Shown here piece after piece: positions 23,019 through 36,068 of a DNA stretch of 64,000 nucleotides; within the stretch, counting starts at the first letter, position 1, and the number at the start of each line of letters is the position of its first letter. A model generated the notes under the pieces. It was not told where the DNA came from, did not search any database, and saw nothing but the letters and a program-made list of their open reading frames with translations. The position numbers were made by a program, and so were the translations under genes. Source of the stretch: Diphasiastrum complanatum (Eukaryota; Streptophyta; Lycopodiopsida; Lycopodiales; Lycopodiaceae); assembly GCA_029204225.1 (NCBI GenBank), contig CM055108.1:17831779-17895778 (forward strand), given 5' to 3'.

Positions 23019-23821
23019 GAACTATGTGATAGCGGACTTGTGCGTGAAGGTTAGGATGAGAAGGGAGGGATGATAAAGAACTCGTAGAGGACCGCTATGT
23101 ATGGACATAATGTACGGTATATTGGACCTATGCAAGCCGAATATCAGAGATAACGATTAGATTTGAGGAAAGATGCACAAGTGCGATATGGGATGACACG
23201 TAGGCAGACGTATCGGAGCTGTGCGCATGGAAGGTAGTAGGAGGAATTTTGATTGTGAAGGGCGTGCACAAATGCGATATGCGGAGCGAAAAAAAAGTGA
23301 AAAAAATTGATCGAAATTTGTGATTTTATATCGGGGTTCCCACGTGCGAAAGAACGTCCTATCACACGTGTGGGAGTTGTACGGACAAATGCGAGAGTGA
23401 CACATGTCACCCTATCACATTACACGTGTGGGATTTGTACAATTGAATGCGAGAGCGACACGTGTTTATGAGCAATTGAATGAACACGCGACACATGTTC
23501 AGGTGCCATTTCACACATGCCTGCGCCTGTTGTCCAATTGAAAGTAGACACGTGTCATAAGTTCGTTGACCACACGTGAGAAAATTTAGTATAAATGGCA
23601 CAAAAACCGAATAATATTTTACCTTTTGTGTTTTCGAAATTTGCGACATATCGCTTTTGTGCGTGCTCTTTGCTATCAGTTTGCTTGCAACTATACCTAC
23701 TCACGCACAAGTGCAATATTCTGTATCTGTCTGTCGTACATATCCATCTTCTGCTCCATTTTGATAGTTAGTTTTGGTTCAGTTCTCCCACGTGCACAAG
23801 TGCGATATTCACGTTACTGCC
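23019..23821. promoter_or_regulatory. Divergent promoter region with 15-bp iterated motif and CACGTG boxes
   Basis: It lies between the minus-strand H3-Ulp1 start (23018) and the plus-strand small-gene start (23822). The motif GCACAARTGCRATAT occurs at 23175, 23266, 23705 and 23794, and inverted with one change at 23648-23662. CACGTG occurs at least seven times between 23341 and 23795. Two diverged units of about 60 bp starting ATCACACGTGTGGG and TTACACGTGTGGG lie in tandem at 23361-23470. Either host-factor or transposase binding is possible. A TATA-like AGTATAAAT lies at about 23589. Confidence 0.55.
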
Positions 23822-24434
23822 ATGGCGCGTCCATCATTAATGCATTTCACTGATGATTCCACTTCAGTACGTGGTCATTATATTGATCATCCTGATCTGG
23901 TTGTTGCTGATGATGAAGAATGTGTAAGTGTTTAATCTTCCTTGCATTTGAATGTTTTCAATCACTGAATGTGTTTTTGCTAACATATTTCCTATTGCAG
24001 GATGCTCTCATAAGAGATGATTTTGCTGCGAGACGAGGTGGTTTCAGACAACACACATCCTCGTTCTAGAGGGACAGTAGACTGGGCCACTATCTTCGGC
24101 ATTTCTTGAAGAATGAGATCTGTATTGCTCATTCCAAGCTGAGCCCAATCGGGGAGAGTCTTATAATGGCAGTTAAAGCTTTATCATTTTATCTAGGAGG
24201 ACATAAATTTTTTAAGACAAGATCATTTCTGTCAAAAGATCTTATGTTTTGAACATTTTAGGCTTTACTGATGGGAATGTTCCTTTAAGGAGCTCCCATT
24301 ATTCATTGTATTCCACTTATATTGAGCTTAGTGGAAATAAGGATAATGCACATCTATTAGATGCATACGCTAGCAGAGAATTCCTTCATGACAATATTAC
24401 CATAGAATCTGATACAAGATCTGATGGTGAATAG
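23822..24434 (+). pseudogene. Small unknown protein, intron-containing, broken
   Basis: ATG 23822 opens exon 1 (23822-23923, GTAAGT donor, phase 0). Exon 2 starts at 24001 after TTTCCTATTGCAG. The product begins MARPSLMHFTDDST and is rich in Asp/Glu early (VVADDEEC, IRDDF). It continues RHFLKNEICIAHSKLSPIGE and FYLGGHKFFKTRSFL, then after a break GFTDGNVPLRSSHYS to a stop at 24434. An in-frame TAG at 24067-24069 and a stop plus shift near 24247 disable it. I recognise no family. It shares the divergent promoter region with the H3-Ulp1 gene and is likely part of the same mobile block. Confidence 0.5.
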
Positions 24435-24554
24435 TTGACACTTTGTATTTTGGTATAATACAATCAATACATTTACATTGGGTATTTCTTCTCTCTTGTT
24501 CAATGAATTTGCAAAGCAATTATGAACATATCATGATGATCTTCTACTCAGCAA

Positions 24555-27136
24555 TCATCTAATTTTCTCTTCTTGTATGAACTTGCATGCTTTTCTAGAC
24601 TTGTTGTATTGTGTGGACTTTGTTATATGTCGAATCTGAACTCTGCGGTAGAACCACTGAAACAATTGACAAATGTAGTTTCGTTTTTCATTGGTTCCTC
24701 CATGTTGTGTATTTCGATGAAATACTGCTCGTGCTTGCCAGTGTGACTTCCCTTGTGATGACCATACACTCAAGCTTCCATATGTATTTGCAAAAAATGT
24801 TGTATGATCTCTTAGTATGTGCTGCATATGTCAGAATCATAATGTTAGTCTTATGTTTGGATCTAAATATATATGAAAATTTGAAAGCATTTTGGAAACT
24901 TTATACTAACCATGTAATGAGTGATGTGATCTTCTCCCCATGCTTTTGATATTGCATTAACAAACTCGACACAAGTCCTTTGGACAGCTTTCTTATCAAT
25001 ATCAGAGTATTTTTCTTTGCTTAAAATAGAAATCATACTATCAAGCTTTTTCCATACATCAACTTTTAGTACTCTAGTTTTTCCGTCTTTCTCAAAAACC
25101 TGAGTGGCAGCAATAATATCTGTCCAGACTGAGTGTTGAATATTAGAAGCCTTATCAGTATGATTTGATAGAAAACGACATGTTTTTGCTCCTCCTATGC
25201 TTGGCTTAGTTGGCATGTTCCCATTCTTTCCTGAAAGCTTTTCATCTTTTTGAATTTTGACATGTCCTTTATGGAGTCCTGCTTTTGATAAAACATCTTC
25301 TAATCGAGAGATAGCTTCCTTTGCTAATGATGTCGGCTTAGTATTCCAAGCAAAACCTATATGAAGATAAATGATCTTTTCTATTAATCTAACTTCTGCA
25401 TGAAGAGTGCAAACATGCACATTTTTTAAGGGGATAGGCAACACAGGCTTCCAGTTTGGATTTGCATATTCTCTAGTAATTCTTGTACTCCTAGTTACAT
25501 CTTTTGCCATTTTCATGCAGTACAAACAAGGGTGTTTTGATTTAGCACCGTGAGAGACATTATACATACATTTCAATGTTTTCAAATCACCTGCTAAGTG
25601 CCATTCAACATTGAAGTCTCCAACTCCTGGAACATTGAGAAGTCCTCCATCCATATGGTCCTTGATGATCCTAGGATAAGATGTCCTTGAGAATATCCAT
25701 GATAATATATCATGATCCTCTTTCAACACCTGTCCAGAGAATTAATCATACTTAGTTTACAATGTATTAATATTATTCAATGAATGTAATGTAATAATGA
25801 GACTAGTTACCTGAAACGCTGCCAACCACCATATATCATTTTCTGACTGGACACTGAATTTGAAATGTTCTTGGTTCTCTATTTGTGATAGAGCACCATT
25901 CATGAGAGTTATACTAACCCTTTCCATCTTCTGCCCTTTCACAATTTTTGACTCATCTAACTTAAGTACTATGATTATTTTGCCATTCACCTTTTCATAG
26001 GTTATATCATAGAATGTGACGATGTATCTCAGCAAGTAATTTAGATCAACAAATAAATTGTTTGATGAATTATAGAATATCGATCTTCCATCAGTTTCAT
26101 ACACCTCCTCAATATGAAATGGAGTTCCAGTGATCTTATGCATACCTATGTTTAATGTATCTCTCTCTTTCTTCAAGTGATATGTCCTAGGGATTGGGAC
26201 TTTTCTAATTCGAACTTGCTTAAAAGCTTATCTAATTAGTTTAAATATTGTTGCATATGCTTCCCTACTAATACCTGCAAAATCACAAGCACCCTGAACT
26301 ATAGTCTTATCTAAAATATTTTGAATGTCCACCATCAAAGACTCTGCTATTTTACACTTTACATTTGAAATCCTATTGCTCATCATGATACGCTCAGTGG
26401 ATTTGCAAGTCAATATTGTGCCCAATGACATTCCTAGTGAAGGATTGTCTTTAATATTCCGAGGAGCTACTAATGCAGATCTGCAAAAAAAATAGATAGT
26501 TAACAAAATATCACCATAGCTGAAATTAAATCCAAATGTCATTGAAAAACTTACAAAATTTAGAATATGCTTACTTGAATGCACGAATCCTTCTATTTCG
26601 ATAACCTCCTTTTGAAAGCGTTTGAATATCCTTGCAACTTTGTCGCTTTCACTTCTTACTTTCAGCCTTCTTCTTTACCAAATCCACATCCTTCAGTAAT
26701 TGTAAGTTTTCAATACGAATAGATTGTAAGGCTGATTGCATTTGCTCTAGTTCTGATTTGATATTGATTGTTATCTTCTGTAATGATTCATTATTTTTTT
26801 TAAATTGTTCATTTTCTTCTAACGTCTTTTGGAAATGACAATCTCTATTCTGACAGTAAGAGGATATCCGAATCAACTCACCTTCTAAAAAGTGAACTTT
26901 ATTCATATAAAATTGTTTTCCATGGTTTGCAATCTTTCACAATATCCTAGTAATCCAGTATGCCCATTGCATATCCATGTAACTAAATGAGTTATTGAAG
27001 AGAATGTGGGATGCAAAGTGCTTGGATCTTGTGGATATAATGTTCCATTTGTCCACAAATCCACGTTTTTCTTTCCTTCTGCCCTGTAACGAGAACGATC
27101 TTCAGCAGATATTTGAACTCCTTTGCCTCCTCTTCT
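24555..27136 (-). pseudogene. DDE-transposase-like protein with CxxC motif, multi-exon, broken
   Basis: Exons on the minus strand are: 27136 to about 26920 (EDRSRYRAEGKKNVDLW, acceptor TTTGTAG); a coiled-coil part (26906-26649, MNKVHFLEGELIRIS); 26584-25812 after an intron ending TTTTTTTGCAG; 25730-24911 after a short intron; and 24821-24555. The candidate catalytic core is IIIVLKLDESKIVKGQ (Asp near 25957), then VEWHLAGDLKTLKC (Asp near 25588) closely followed by HPCLYC (CxxC). The C-terminal part has WSSQGKSHWQARAVFH and QHGG. This pattern recalls large transposase-like proteins I know from cnidarian and fungal genomes, but I cannot name the superfamily. In-frame TGA after AESKK, TAA after FKLIR and a shift near 26920 disable it. 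The 5' end is unresolved. Confidence 0.5.
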
Positions 27137-28730
27137 CTACAAAGGTGCCACATCAATAGGGATATCCACATGTAGATGATATAATGTCATCATCAAAAAA
27201 ATAATAGAGTAATCAGTTGCATCAAAGTACTATGACCAGATTCTATGAAGCAAAACAAAATACTCATCTTTGATTATATTATATACTATGTACGATCAAT
27301 ACAATCTCCATGCTTGTATGCTTGATTCAAATTTGGAAATGCCGCTCATTTTTTCATTCCAATAGGTAGTTGCGCTCATATTTCCATTCTCGTGGAAGGA
27401 ATGCATATGTAAACATTTTGCAATTTTTCCTGATTCGAATTTGGGGATGGAGGTCATATTCTAGATCCAGTGAAAATATTGCCCTTTTCGTAACCAATGG
27501 AGGGAATATTTTTGAATTTTATCAAGTTATACTGCGAACTGTTAACAGTTCTTAATTGTGACTATAGACACTGTGGTTAGATTATTGGGAGTTGGGGAGG
27601 CCTTGGGAGTGGTGTGGGCAAGCAAATAAACAATATTGTTTTATTTATTTTGATATTTTTGTATATCCTACATGGCATTCCTTAAAGGGTCTTTTTGATA
27701 TTGAGAACTCCTCTAATGGTTCTCTCATTGCTAATTCAGGTTGTGTTCAGCCATTCTACTAGAACGCTCTTGGCTTGAGGTAGTATCCACAAGAATTCAC
27801 CAATGGTTATATTTATTCTATTGGATAATATACTGGTGAGAAATTTTGTTTGTGAATGTCAAGTTCTATCGTGTGGAAAGGAGCCACCTGATTGTGTAAG
27901 TCTTCATTCATGTCCAATCTTAGTGGCGAACCAACTTGTGGTACTAGAACTTCTAGAGTTGAAGGGACTATAGTAGGGGCTTTGGCTTGTGCTGCTATTG
28001 GTAGTATTTCTAGTTTGTAGTATGGTGGCTAGATCTACTCATGGATATAGTATAGTTTTAGAGAGGATCATCCACTTTTTAAGAATCTACCAAGCTTTCA
28101 AATGGAAAATAAACAAACAAGGATGGAGCACCAAGGCTTTCCTGGGGCGAAAATAAAATTAACTTGACTAAGGCTTACCCATCTAGCCTAGATTGACAAA
28201 ACAATAAAACCGCCACAATAAACCAATGAAAAGGTGGCAAGAGGAGGCCCGAGCACCTTCCCTCAAGCTATGCACCTTTCCGAAGGGAACACAAGTGATA
28301 GCAAGATAATCTCAAGAGAGAGCAATTTAGCATAATCTCAAAAGTATTATGTACAATTCTTTTTGAAGATTTGTCATGGGGCCATCATCAAACTGCCTCA
28401 TGGTATGCCTAAGGTGCCGAACATGTTGTATTGGAGCTCATTCACCGACCAAACTGCTTTGTGAGGGATAATTGCTCCCAAGGGCCAATGTCAGGGAGTG
28501 TGCGTGTATAGATAGGATATGGCATGGGATTGAATGGAAGAAAATCTGGAATGGGGGGACATGTTGGAGTGTGAGCAAATGCAGGGGGGGGGGGGGGGGT
28601 CTCATTGTGGGATGATAGGAGATGATTGTGGTAGGAGGGCTGGTGACTGAATGCGTGTCGGAGATGTGTGGAGTGGATTCGTTGTGGTGGTGGTGGATGT
28701 GGTTTGTGTTAATAGTTGTAAGGCAAAATC
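27137..28730. other. No gene recognised
   Basis: AT-rich sequence with short frames only. It holds the inverted 34-nt segment at 27684-27717 and a run of 16 G at 28584-28599. The right end of the transposon block should lie here if it is a DNA transposon, but no terminal inverted repeat was found. Confidence 0.5.
28584..28599. repeat. (G)16 homopolymer
   Basis: Sixteen consecutive G. The length is likely variable or sequencing-sensitive. Confidence 0.9.
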
Positions 28731-29066
28731 TATTGGAATTTAATCTAACTCCTACTCATCCCAACAACCCTTCTTCCTTCTCTAATTTTAACGCTCTCAA
28801 ACGAAACCTGCAGAAAATGAACTGTTTTTCAACAATCTGCATATAAGAACTAATTGTCGCTACAGTCTGCATGTTTACTTAGGTTTTCCTACAGGCGAAA
28901 AACTCGACACCCGACACTGTCGCTAATTTTTACCTTCTTGAACAACTAAGTGTTTAGCGACACTTATGTAAGTTTTTTTTGGGCCATTTAGGCACTTCCA
29001 GAAAAGTGACACTTTTTGCAATAAATGCGACACTGCATTTTTACATGCAGTTTTTGACAGGCGACA
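28731..29066 (-). repeat. Terminal fragment of the 50.3-51.5 kb LTR family
   Basis: Read on the minus strand it aligns with the end of the solo LTR at 50256-51469. Shared words are CAGTGTCGCATT, ATGCAGACTGT and a terminus resembling TAAATTCCAATA against ATAAATCCAACA. It ends abruptly against gypsy RT sequence at about 29067. Confidence 0.6.
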
Positions 29067-29952
29067 ATCCCCAATTGTCATCGTTCCTAATAAAAATGGA
29101 AAACTCTGGATTTGTGTCGATTTTAAGAAACTTAATGCCATCATTACATTACATTTCGGATAATCCATCTTAGAAAATCTAGCAGGAGATGAGGCTTATT
29201 CCTTTTTAGATGGCTTTAGCGGATACAATATGATCCAAATTGCTGAAGAAGATCAACATAAAATCACTTTTGCCACAGAATGGGAAACCTTTTGTTGGAA
29301 AGTCATGCCTTTTGATCTCTATAATGCTCCTAGCACTTTCTAACATGTTATGCAAGCTGTCTTTTCTCAACAGATGGGCGATACTCTAGAAGTTTAGTTG
29401 GATGATTGAGGTGCACATTCAGAAGAAACACGACATCTGTCTGTGCTTGAGAAAATTTCTATCCAATGTCAACGCTTCGGCATCTCCTTGACCCTAAAAA
29501 ATACCAGATCTAGGTAACACACGATATTGTGTTAGGACATATCATTTCAAAAAATGGCATCACAACTGACCCCGAAAAGATCCTAATCATTTGCGAAGTG
29601 GATTCTTTCCTTGGCCATGTATCATCCACGAAGTGTATTCTTTCCTTGGCCACGCCAACTACTATCGGTGCTTTATTTTCAACTTTGCTAATAAAGCACG
29701 CTTAATCCACAAAGTAGTTGTTGTCCCCAAATGGACTGATGAACAACGTGTCGCATTCAGTCAACTCAAAGAAGCCCTTACCAAGGCACCTATTCTCCGG
29801 GCTCCTGATTATTCCAAGGAATTCCATGTGCATACTGATGCATCTAAGTATGCCATTGGAGCAGTGCTCACCCAACCAGGAAAATTCAAAAAAGATTATC
29901 CATTCTGATTTCCTAGTAGACAATTGATACTTGTTGAAGTCAACTATACCAC
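29067..29952 (+). pseudogene. Ty3/gypsy RT-RNase H fragment
   Basis: The fragment starts mid-RT (SPIVIVPNKNGKLWICVDFK). It continues DGFSGYNMIQI and ITFATEW, and after several stops reaches the RT connection (PKWTDEQRVAFSQLKEAL) and RNase H (HTDASKYAIGAVLTQPGKF). The frame at 29591-29908 is the longest piece. It is the same family as the minus-strand copy at 5.0-6.5 kb. The right end is cut by an LTR inserted after ACTATACCAC, where the other copy runs on into TACCGAGCATGAAGC. Confidence 0.85.
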
Positions 29953-30347
29953 TGTTGTGGGTATTTCCTGCTCAATAATAAACAAGTGGGTCCCACCACT
30001 TAAAATATTGTTGGCCAACCTCCTAGTGGGCCCTGCCACAGTACATTGTAAGTAGGGTAATAAGTGCGAGGGCCCTGGCATCCTACGCATGTAAGCCCAA
30101 CCCAATGAGCACATGTAGCAAGTTGTAATTCCTAGAAATAAGAGACTAGGGCTTAAAATTCTAAAATGACTTAGAGGCCCTAAAAAAGCTAAAAGGGCCC
30201 AACTTAAAACTCACATGAATCATGTGAGTGCCCTTGTGCTTTCTTAGCACCAATAGATTTAAGTTGTGTTTGTTTTAAAGGCTTGGATTAGAATCCTTGT
30301 CCCAATGAAGTGGCCAATGAGACTGAAGGAGGCTCACCTCTAAAATC

Positions 30348-30355
30348 TATAAGAG
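30348..30355 (+). promoter_or_regulatory. LTR TATA box
   Basis: TATAAGAG lies about 50 bp before AATAAA, the usual compact arrangement of an LTR promoter and poly(A) signal. Confidence 0.55.
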
Positions 30356-30398
30356 GGAGCCATTTTCTTTGTATTGTATCATCTTCTATTCTCATTCA

Positions 30399-30404
30399 AA
30401 TAAA
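30399..30404 (+). terminator. LTR polyadenylation signal
   Basis: AATAAA lies within the gypsy LTR just upstream of the (CT)n tract. Confidence 0.55.
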
Positions 30405-30419
30405 ACTCTCTTGGTTTCT

Positions 30420-30581
<162 letters not shown>

Positions 30582-30772
30582 ACGTTGGGATAGAATAGCT
30601 TTGGGTAGGCGCTCGAGCCCCCAAAGCCTTTCTCAACCTAGGCGTTCTGTCTCTCCCTCTCTCCACTCTCTTTCTCCAATCTCTCCTCTCACTCTCTCTT
30701 CTTGCTATGCAGGTGAAGGCGAGGTTGCCGCTCCCAGCGACGGACCCCTTTGCTACATCGACGAGCCAACAG

Positions 30773-30790
30773 TGGCACCGTTGCCGGGGA
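30773..30790 (+). other. Primer-binding site (tRNA-Asp type)
   Basis: TGGCACCGTTGCCGGGGA matches the complement of the plant tRNA-Asp 3' end except for one base. It is the primer site typical of Athila/Tat-type gypsy elements and sits one base after the LTR. Confidence 0.85.
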
Positions 30791-31047
30791 GTGCCACACA
30801 CTCAGTTTGCCGCGTAGTTTCTCTTGCACTCTATTCTTCTCTCTTTTCTCTCCCTCTCCTCTTCTCTCTCTTCTCTTTTTTCACCAAAAAAAATCGATTT
30901 TAGGGGTAGAATAGTGAGAGTAGTGTTAGTTTTTGTCATTTTTCGTGATTTTTTTTTTGTTTACACTGTAGGGAGAGATTGTGGGGTGGGAGGATCAGTT
31001 CCAAGCATCCAATCCCTTCATTAATCCATAAAATCCATAAAAAACAG

Positions 31048-31086
<39 letters not shown>

Positions 31087-31319
31087 AAAATCTTTTTTTG
31101 GAGGGAAAAGAGAGGCAAAATCTCATCAGATTTTGATTTTTCAAAAACCAGTGGGCATGAACCTTCGCATAATTGGCAACATCTCTAGGGTACTATCCCA
31201 GACCTGCATAGAAGCCTGCGAGGGTTAGTTCCTATTAGATTTTGAAAAAAAAAAAAGGGAAAAACCCAAAAAAAAATCAAAAATCTGTTGTAAAAATAAA
31301 AGTAAAAAATTCAAAACTC
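30791..31319 (+). other. Gypsy leader, non-coding
   Basis: The untranslated leader after the primer site has T- and A-rich runs including (A)36 at 31048-31083. No coding frame is visible. Confidence 0.6.
31048..31083. repeat. (A)36 homopolymer
   Basis: A run of A with no target duplication or upstream retroposon recognised. Confidence 0.9.
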
Positions 31320-32400
31320 AAAACTAACCTTCGCAGAGCTCTCTGAAGTTCCATAGCACTCAGGACACATAGAAGTCTGCGAGAGTTAGATCCCAAAAAA
31401 AGTGTCTTTGTGAAGGTCCCCAAGAGAAAAAAGTGGCCTGGAACCTTCTCAGACAGTAAATTTTTGAGTTTCCTTGGGAAGTAACCTTTGCAGAGCTCTT
31501 TGAAGTTCCATCTCACTGATACAAGGACACACAGAAGTCTGCGAGAGTTAGATCCCAAAAAAAATGCCCCTATGAAGGTTCCCAAGAGCAAAAAGTGACC
31601 TAGAACCTTCTCAGACATCAAATTTTTTAGTTTCCTTAGAAATTCACTCTCACAACTTGGTAAGTAGGTGAATCTGACTCAGATACAAGCACATACCAGC
31701 CTGCGAAGATTATTTCCCAGAAAATCTCAAAATTTGGCCAAAAAACCTCCAAAAAAATGTACTTTTTTTAGGATTTTTTGAGTTTTCTTGGGAAGTAACT
31801 CTCACATCTTGGTGAGCAGCCGAATCTGACTGAGATACATGTGCATACCAGTCTATGAGGGTCTGTTCCCAGAAAATCTTAAAATTCTACAGAAAAACCC
31901 CAAAAAAGACACTTTTTCAAGATTTTTTAAGTTTCCTAGAGAAGTAACTCTTTCAGGTTGGTGAGCAGCTGAATCTGACTGAGATACAAGTCTATGCTGG
32001 TCTGCAAGTGTTTGTTCCCAAAAAATCTTAAAATTTTGCAAAAAAAAACCAAAAAATGCACTTTTTTCAAGATTTTTTTGGGTTTTCTTGAGAAGTAACT
32101 CTTGCAGCTTGGTGAGCAACTGAATCTAACTGAGATACAAGTGCATACCAGTCTGCAAGGGTTTGTTCCTAGAAAATCTTAAAATGTTGCAAAAAAAGCC
32201 CCAAAAAAATGCACTTTATTCTCCTTGGGAAGTAACACTCGCAGCTTGGTGAGCAAGTGAATCTGATTGAGATACAAGTGCATACCAGTTTGCGAGGGTT
32301 TTTTTCCCAAAAAATCTTAAAATTTTGCAAAAGAACCCCAAAAAAATGCACTTTTTCCATGATTTTTTGAGATCTGTTGGGAAGTAACCTTTGCAAAGAG
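31320..32400 (+). repeat. About 150-bp tandem repeats, roughly seven units
   Basis: Units begin near TTCTTGGGAAGTAACTC and recur at about 31479, 31634, 31783, 31931, 32083, 32220 and 32377. Each contains AATCTGACTGAGATACA, then a CCAGTCTGCGAGGG-like word, then CCCAGAAAATCTTAAAATT and an A-rich, T-rich end. Two more diverged units precede, from about 31320. They lie in the gypsy leader. Confidence 0.8.
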
Positions 32401-33555
32401 TTTAATAGATAGATCTAACCAAGATCTAGCTATGTGAAGTTTTTGTAAAGATCCAATTGTTAAATTTAGAAATATCTAAGAAAAAGTGCCAAAAAAATGA
32501 GTTTTTTCAAGATCTTGACAAATCTGTCCATCAAGAACTCTTGCAGAACTCACATTCTCTAGAAATGGTCCAGATACAGCTACTGTAGGAAGGTTGAGGG
32601 TTCAATTTACTCAGATCTGAAAAAATCTCAAAAAAATAAAAAACCATGAAAAAGGGCTAAAATCACACTACTAGCCAACTGAAACTGATCAGATCTTGTC
32701 AAATCTGTGCAAAAAGTACAAAAAGGACCAAGAGTGGATCCTAATCTGATCCTCAAGAGGGATTGGTTGTCAGATTACTCGATCTATCAATCTACTTGAG
32801 ATTAAGATCAATCTAGATCAATTCTAGACACAAAATCCTAACAAGAACAATCATTAATTGAAGGTAAGTGTATCACTTAGTTATAAGGATAAATCAATTA
32901 CAAAGCTCACCCAGGTTTCATTTTGTTTCGTCCTATTTCGTCTCGTCTCGTTACAGAGTGATTGATCTTGTCGTGAATTCTTTCGCTTCATTTCGTTTCG
33001 TGTTGTTTCGTAATCTGTGCTTCCAATATGAATCAATGTCAATGCAAGTTTCGCTTCGTTTCGTTTTTGTTTAGAATTTGTCTCATTTCGTTTGGTTGTG
33101 TTACTGAGCCTGCTTGATCCAAGTCGTAACAGAAATAATTCGAGTGTCACCAGAGTCTTGGCTAGAATTTTGCATTTTTTGAGTGCATTATATTAGTCAT
33201 CATATTCGTTATCTTTTGTTCTTTTCAAGATGAATATAAAGGATGTCTTTATCTTATTCTTGTTTATCTTTGATTGAGAAGTTTGGCACATGAAAATAGG
33301 AGATCAACCATAGGTTATGCCTTTAATATTGGAAATGGTTATTTCTCATTGGGTACTAAGAAATAGAAGATGTCTCTCTCAACTACATAAATTGAGTATA
33401 CCCACCAAATGACAAATTTGACAAAAATGTAAAAATGATTGCACTAGAGATGCGAAAAAAAAAACTAGTGAAAAAAGTTTGAAATAAAGAATAATAATCC
33501 ACAGTGTGTATTTCAAATAAATGCGTCCACCAGGCACATTAATCGGAGTTTGGTA
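32401..33555. other. No gene seen; TTTCG-rich patch
   Basis: Diverged leader sequence up to about 32830. Then 32920-33100 is rich in irregular TTTCG words. No coding signal. Confidence 0.5.

Positions 33556-33598
<43 letters not shown>
33556..33598. repeat. (TA)n microsatellite
   Basis: A TA run of about 43 bp. Confidence 0.9.
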
Positions 33599-33602
<4 letters not shown>

Positions 33603-34035
33603 TGGCGTCTGGACGGAGAGATGAGATACACATTCTATCTGTTATGATTATTATTATTCACATTTGATCAATCAATGGAGAGAGAGAATTAGTAATCATG
33701 AGTGTCCAATTTATTCATCTACTCTCCATATTCTTCACTCTCATTTCCATCTCTCTAGAACCCATCTCTCTCTCGTACTACTCGCATGGCGGAAATTAGC
33801 TGGAGAAGCAGTGCTCATGCCTGAATATCAAGCTTAATCCATTAGTTGAGCAATATTCGATCAATCAAATTCAGCCACTAGATTTTGCTTCTCGCAGGTC
33901 CTACCCTAATTACGTGGCCGGAGGAGAACTTCATCACCAGGTAAACTCATTGATCGATATCTACAATATCATAAGAGTATCTCATATTTTTGCAAATCGG
34001 GTTTCACCATGGCTTCCAATTTTCTCATCAGTCTA

Positions 34036-34290
<255 letters not shown>

Positions 34291-34618
34291 CCAAAAGTCT
34301 CTCTAGTGGACTTCATCTTCAAGAATGCACTCATAAGATTGAACATGTGTATAATTTGTAGCTCTTTCATTAGCACTATGCTAGGGTAGGGTGGAAGGAA
34401 ACACACTAATTATTTTCTTTTGACAAGCATTTAAAAAAAAGTCCTCGATCATCTCGCTCTCTCCCATCGCCATCATGCTCCATGTAGCACTCATGGATAA
34501 TTCAGAGTCCGGCACTCCTGCACATGAATGACACCTGGGCCTCTCAAAAAAATGAAAAGAGGATTATGTGTACAAACTCACCTGATGGAGATTTTGAACG
34601 AGAGAAATGGATGAATCT

Positions 34619-36068
<1,450 letters not shown>

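Noticed and set aside
13421-27566. Direct 13-nt match TAATTGTGACTAT at about 13421 and 27554, considered as a target duplication of the gene block
   Set aside because: It lies inside AT-rich sequence, is too long for common duplications, and no inverted repeat sits beside either copy.
32920-33100. TTTCG-rich patch as telomere-like repeats
   Set aside because: The words are irregular and do not form the plant telomere unit.
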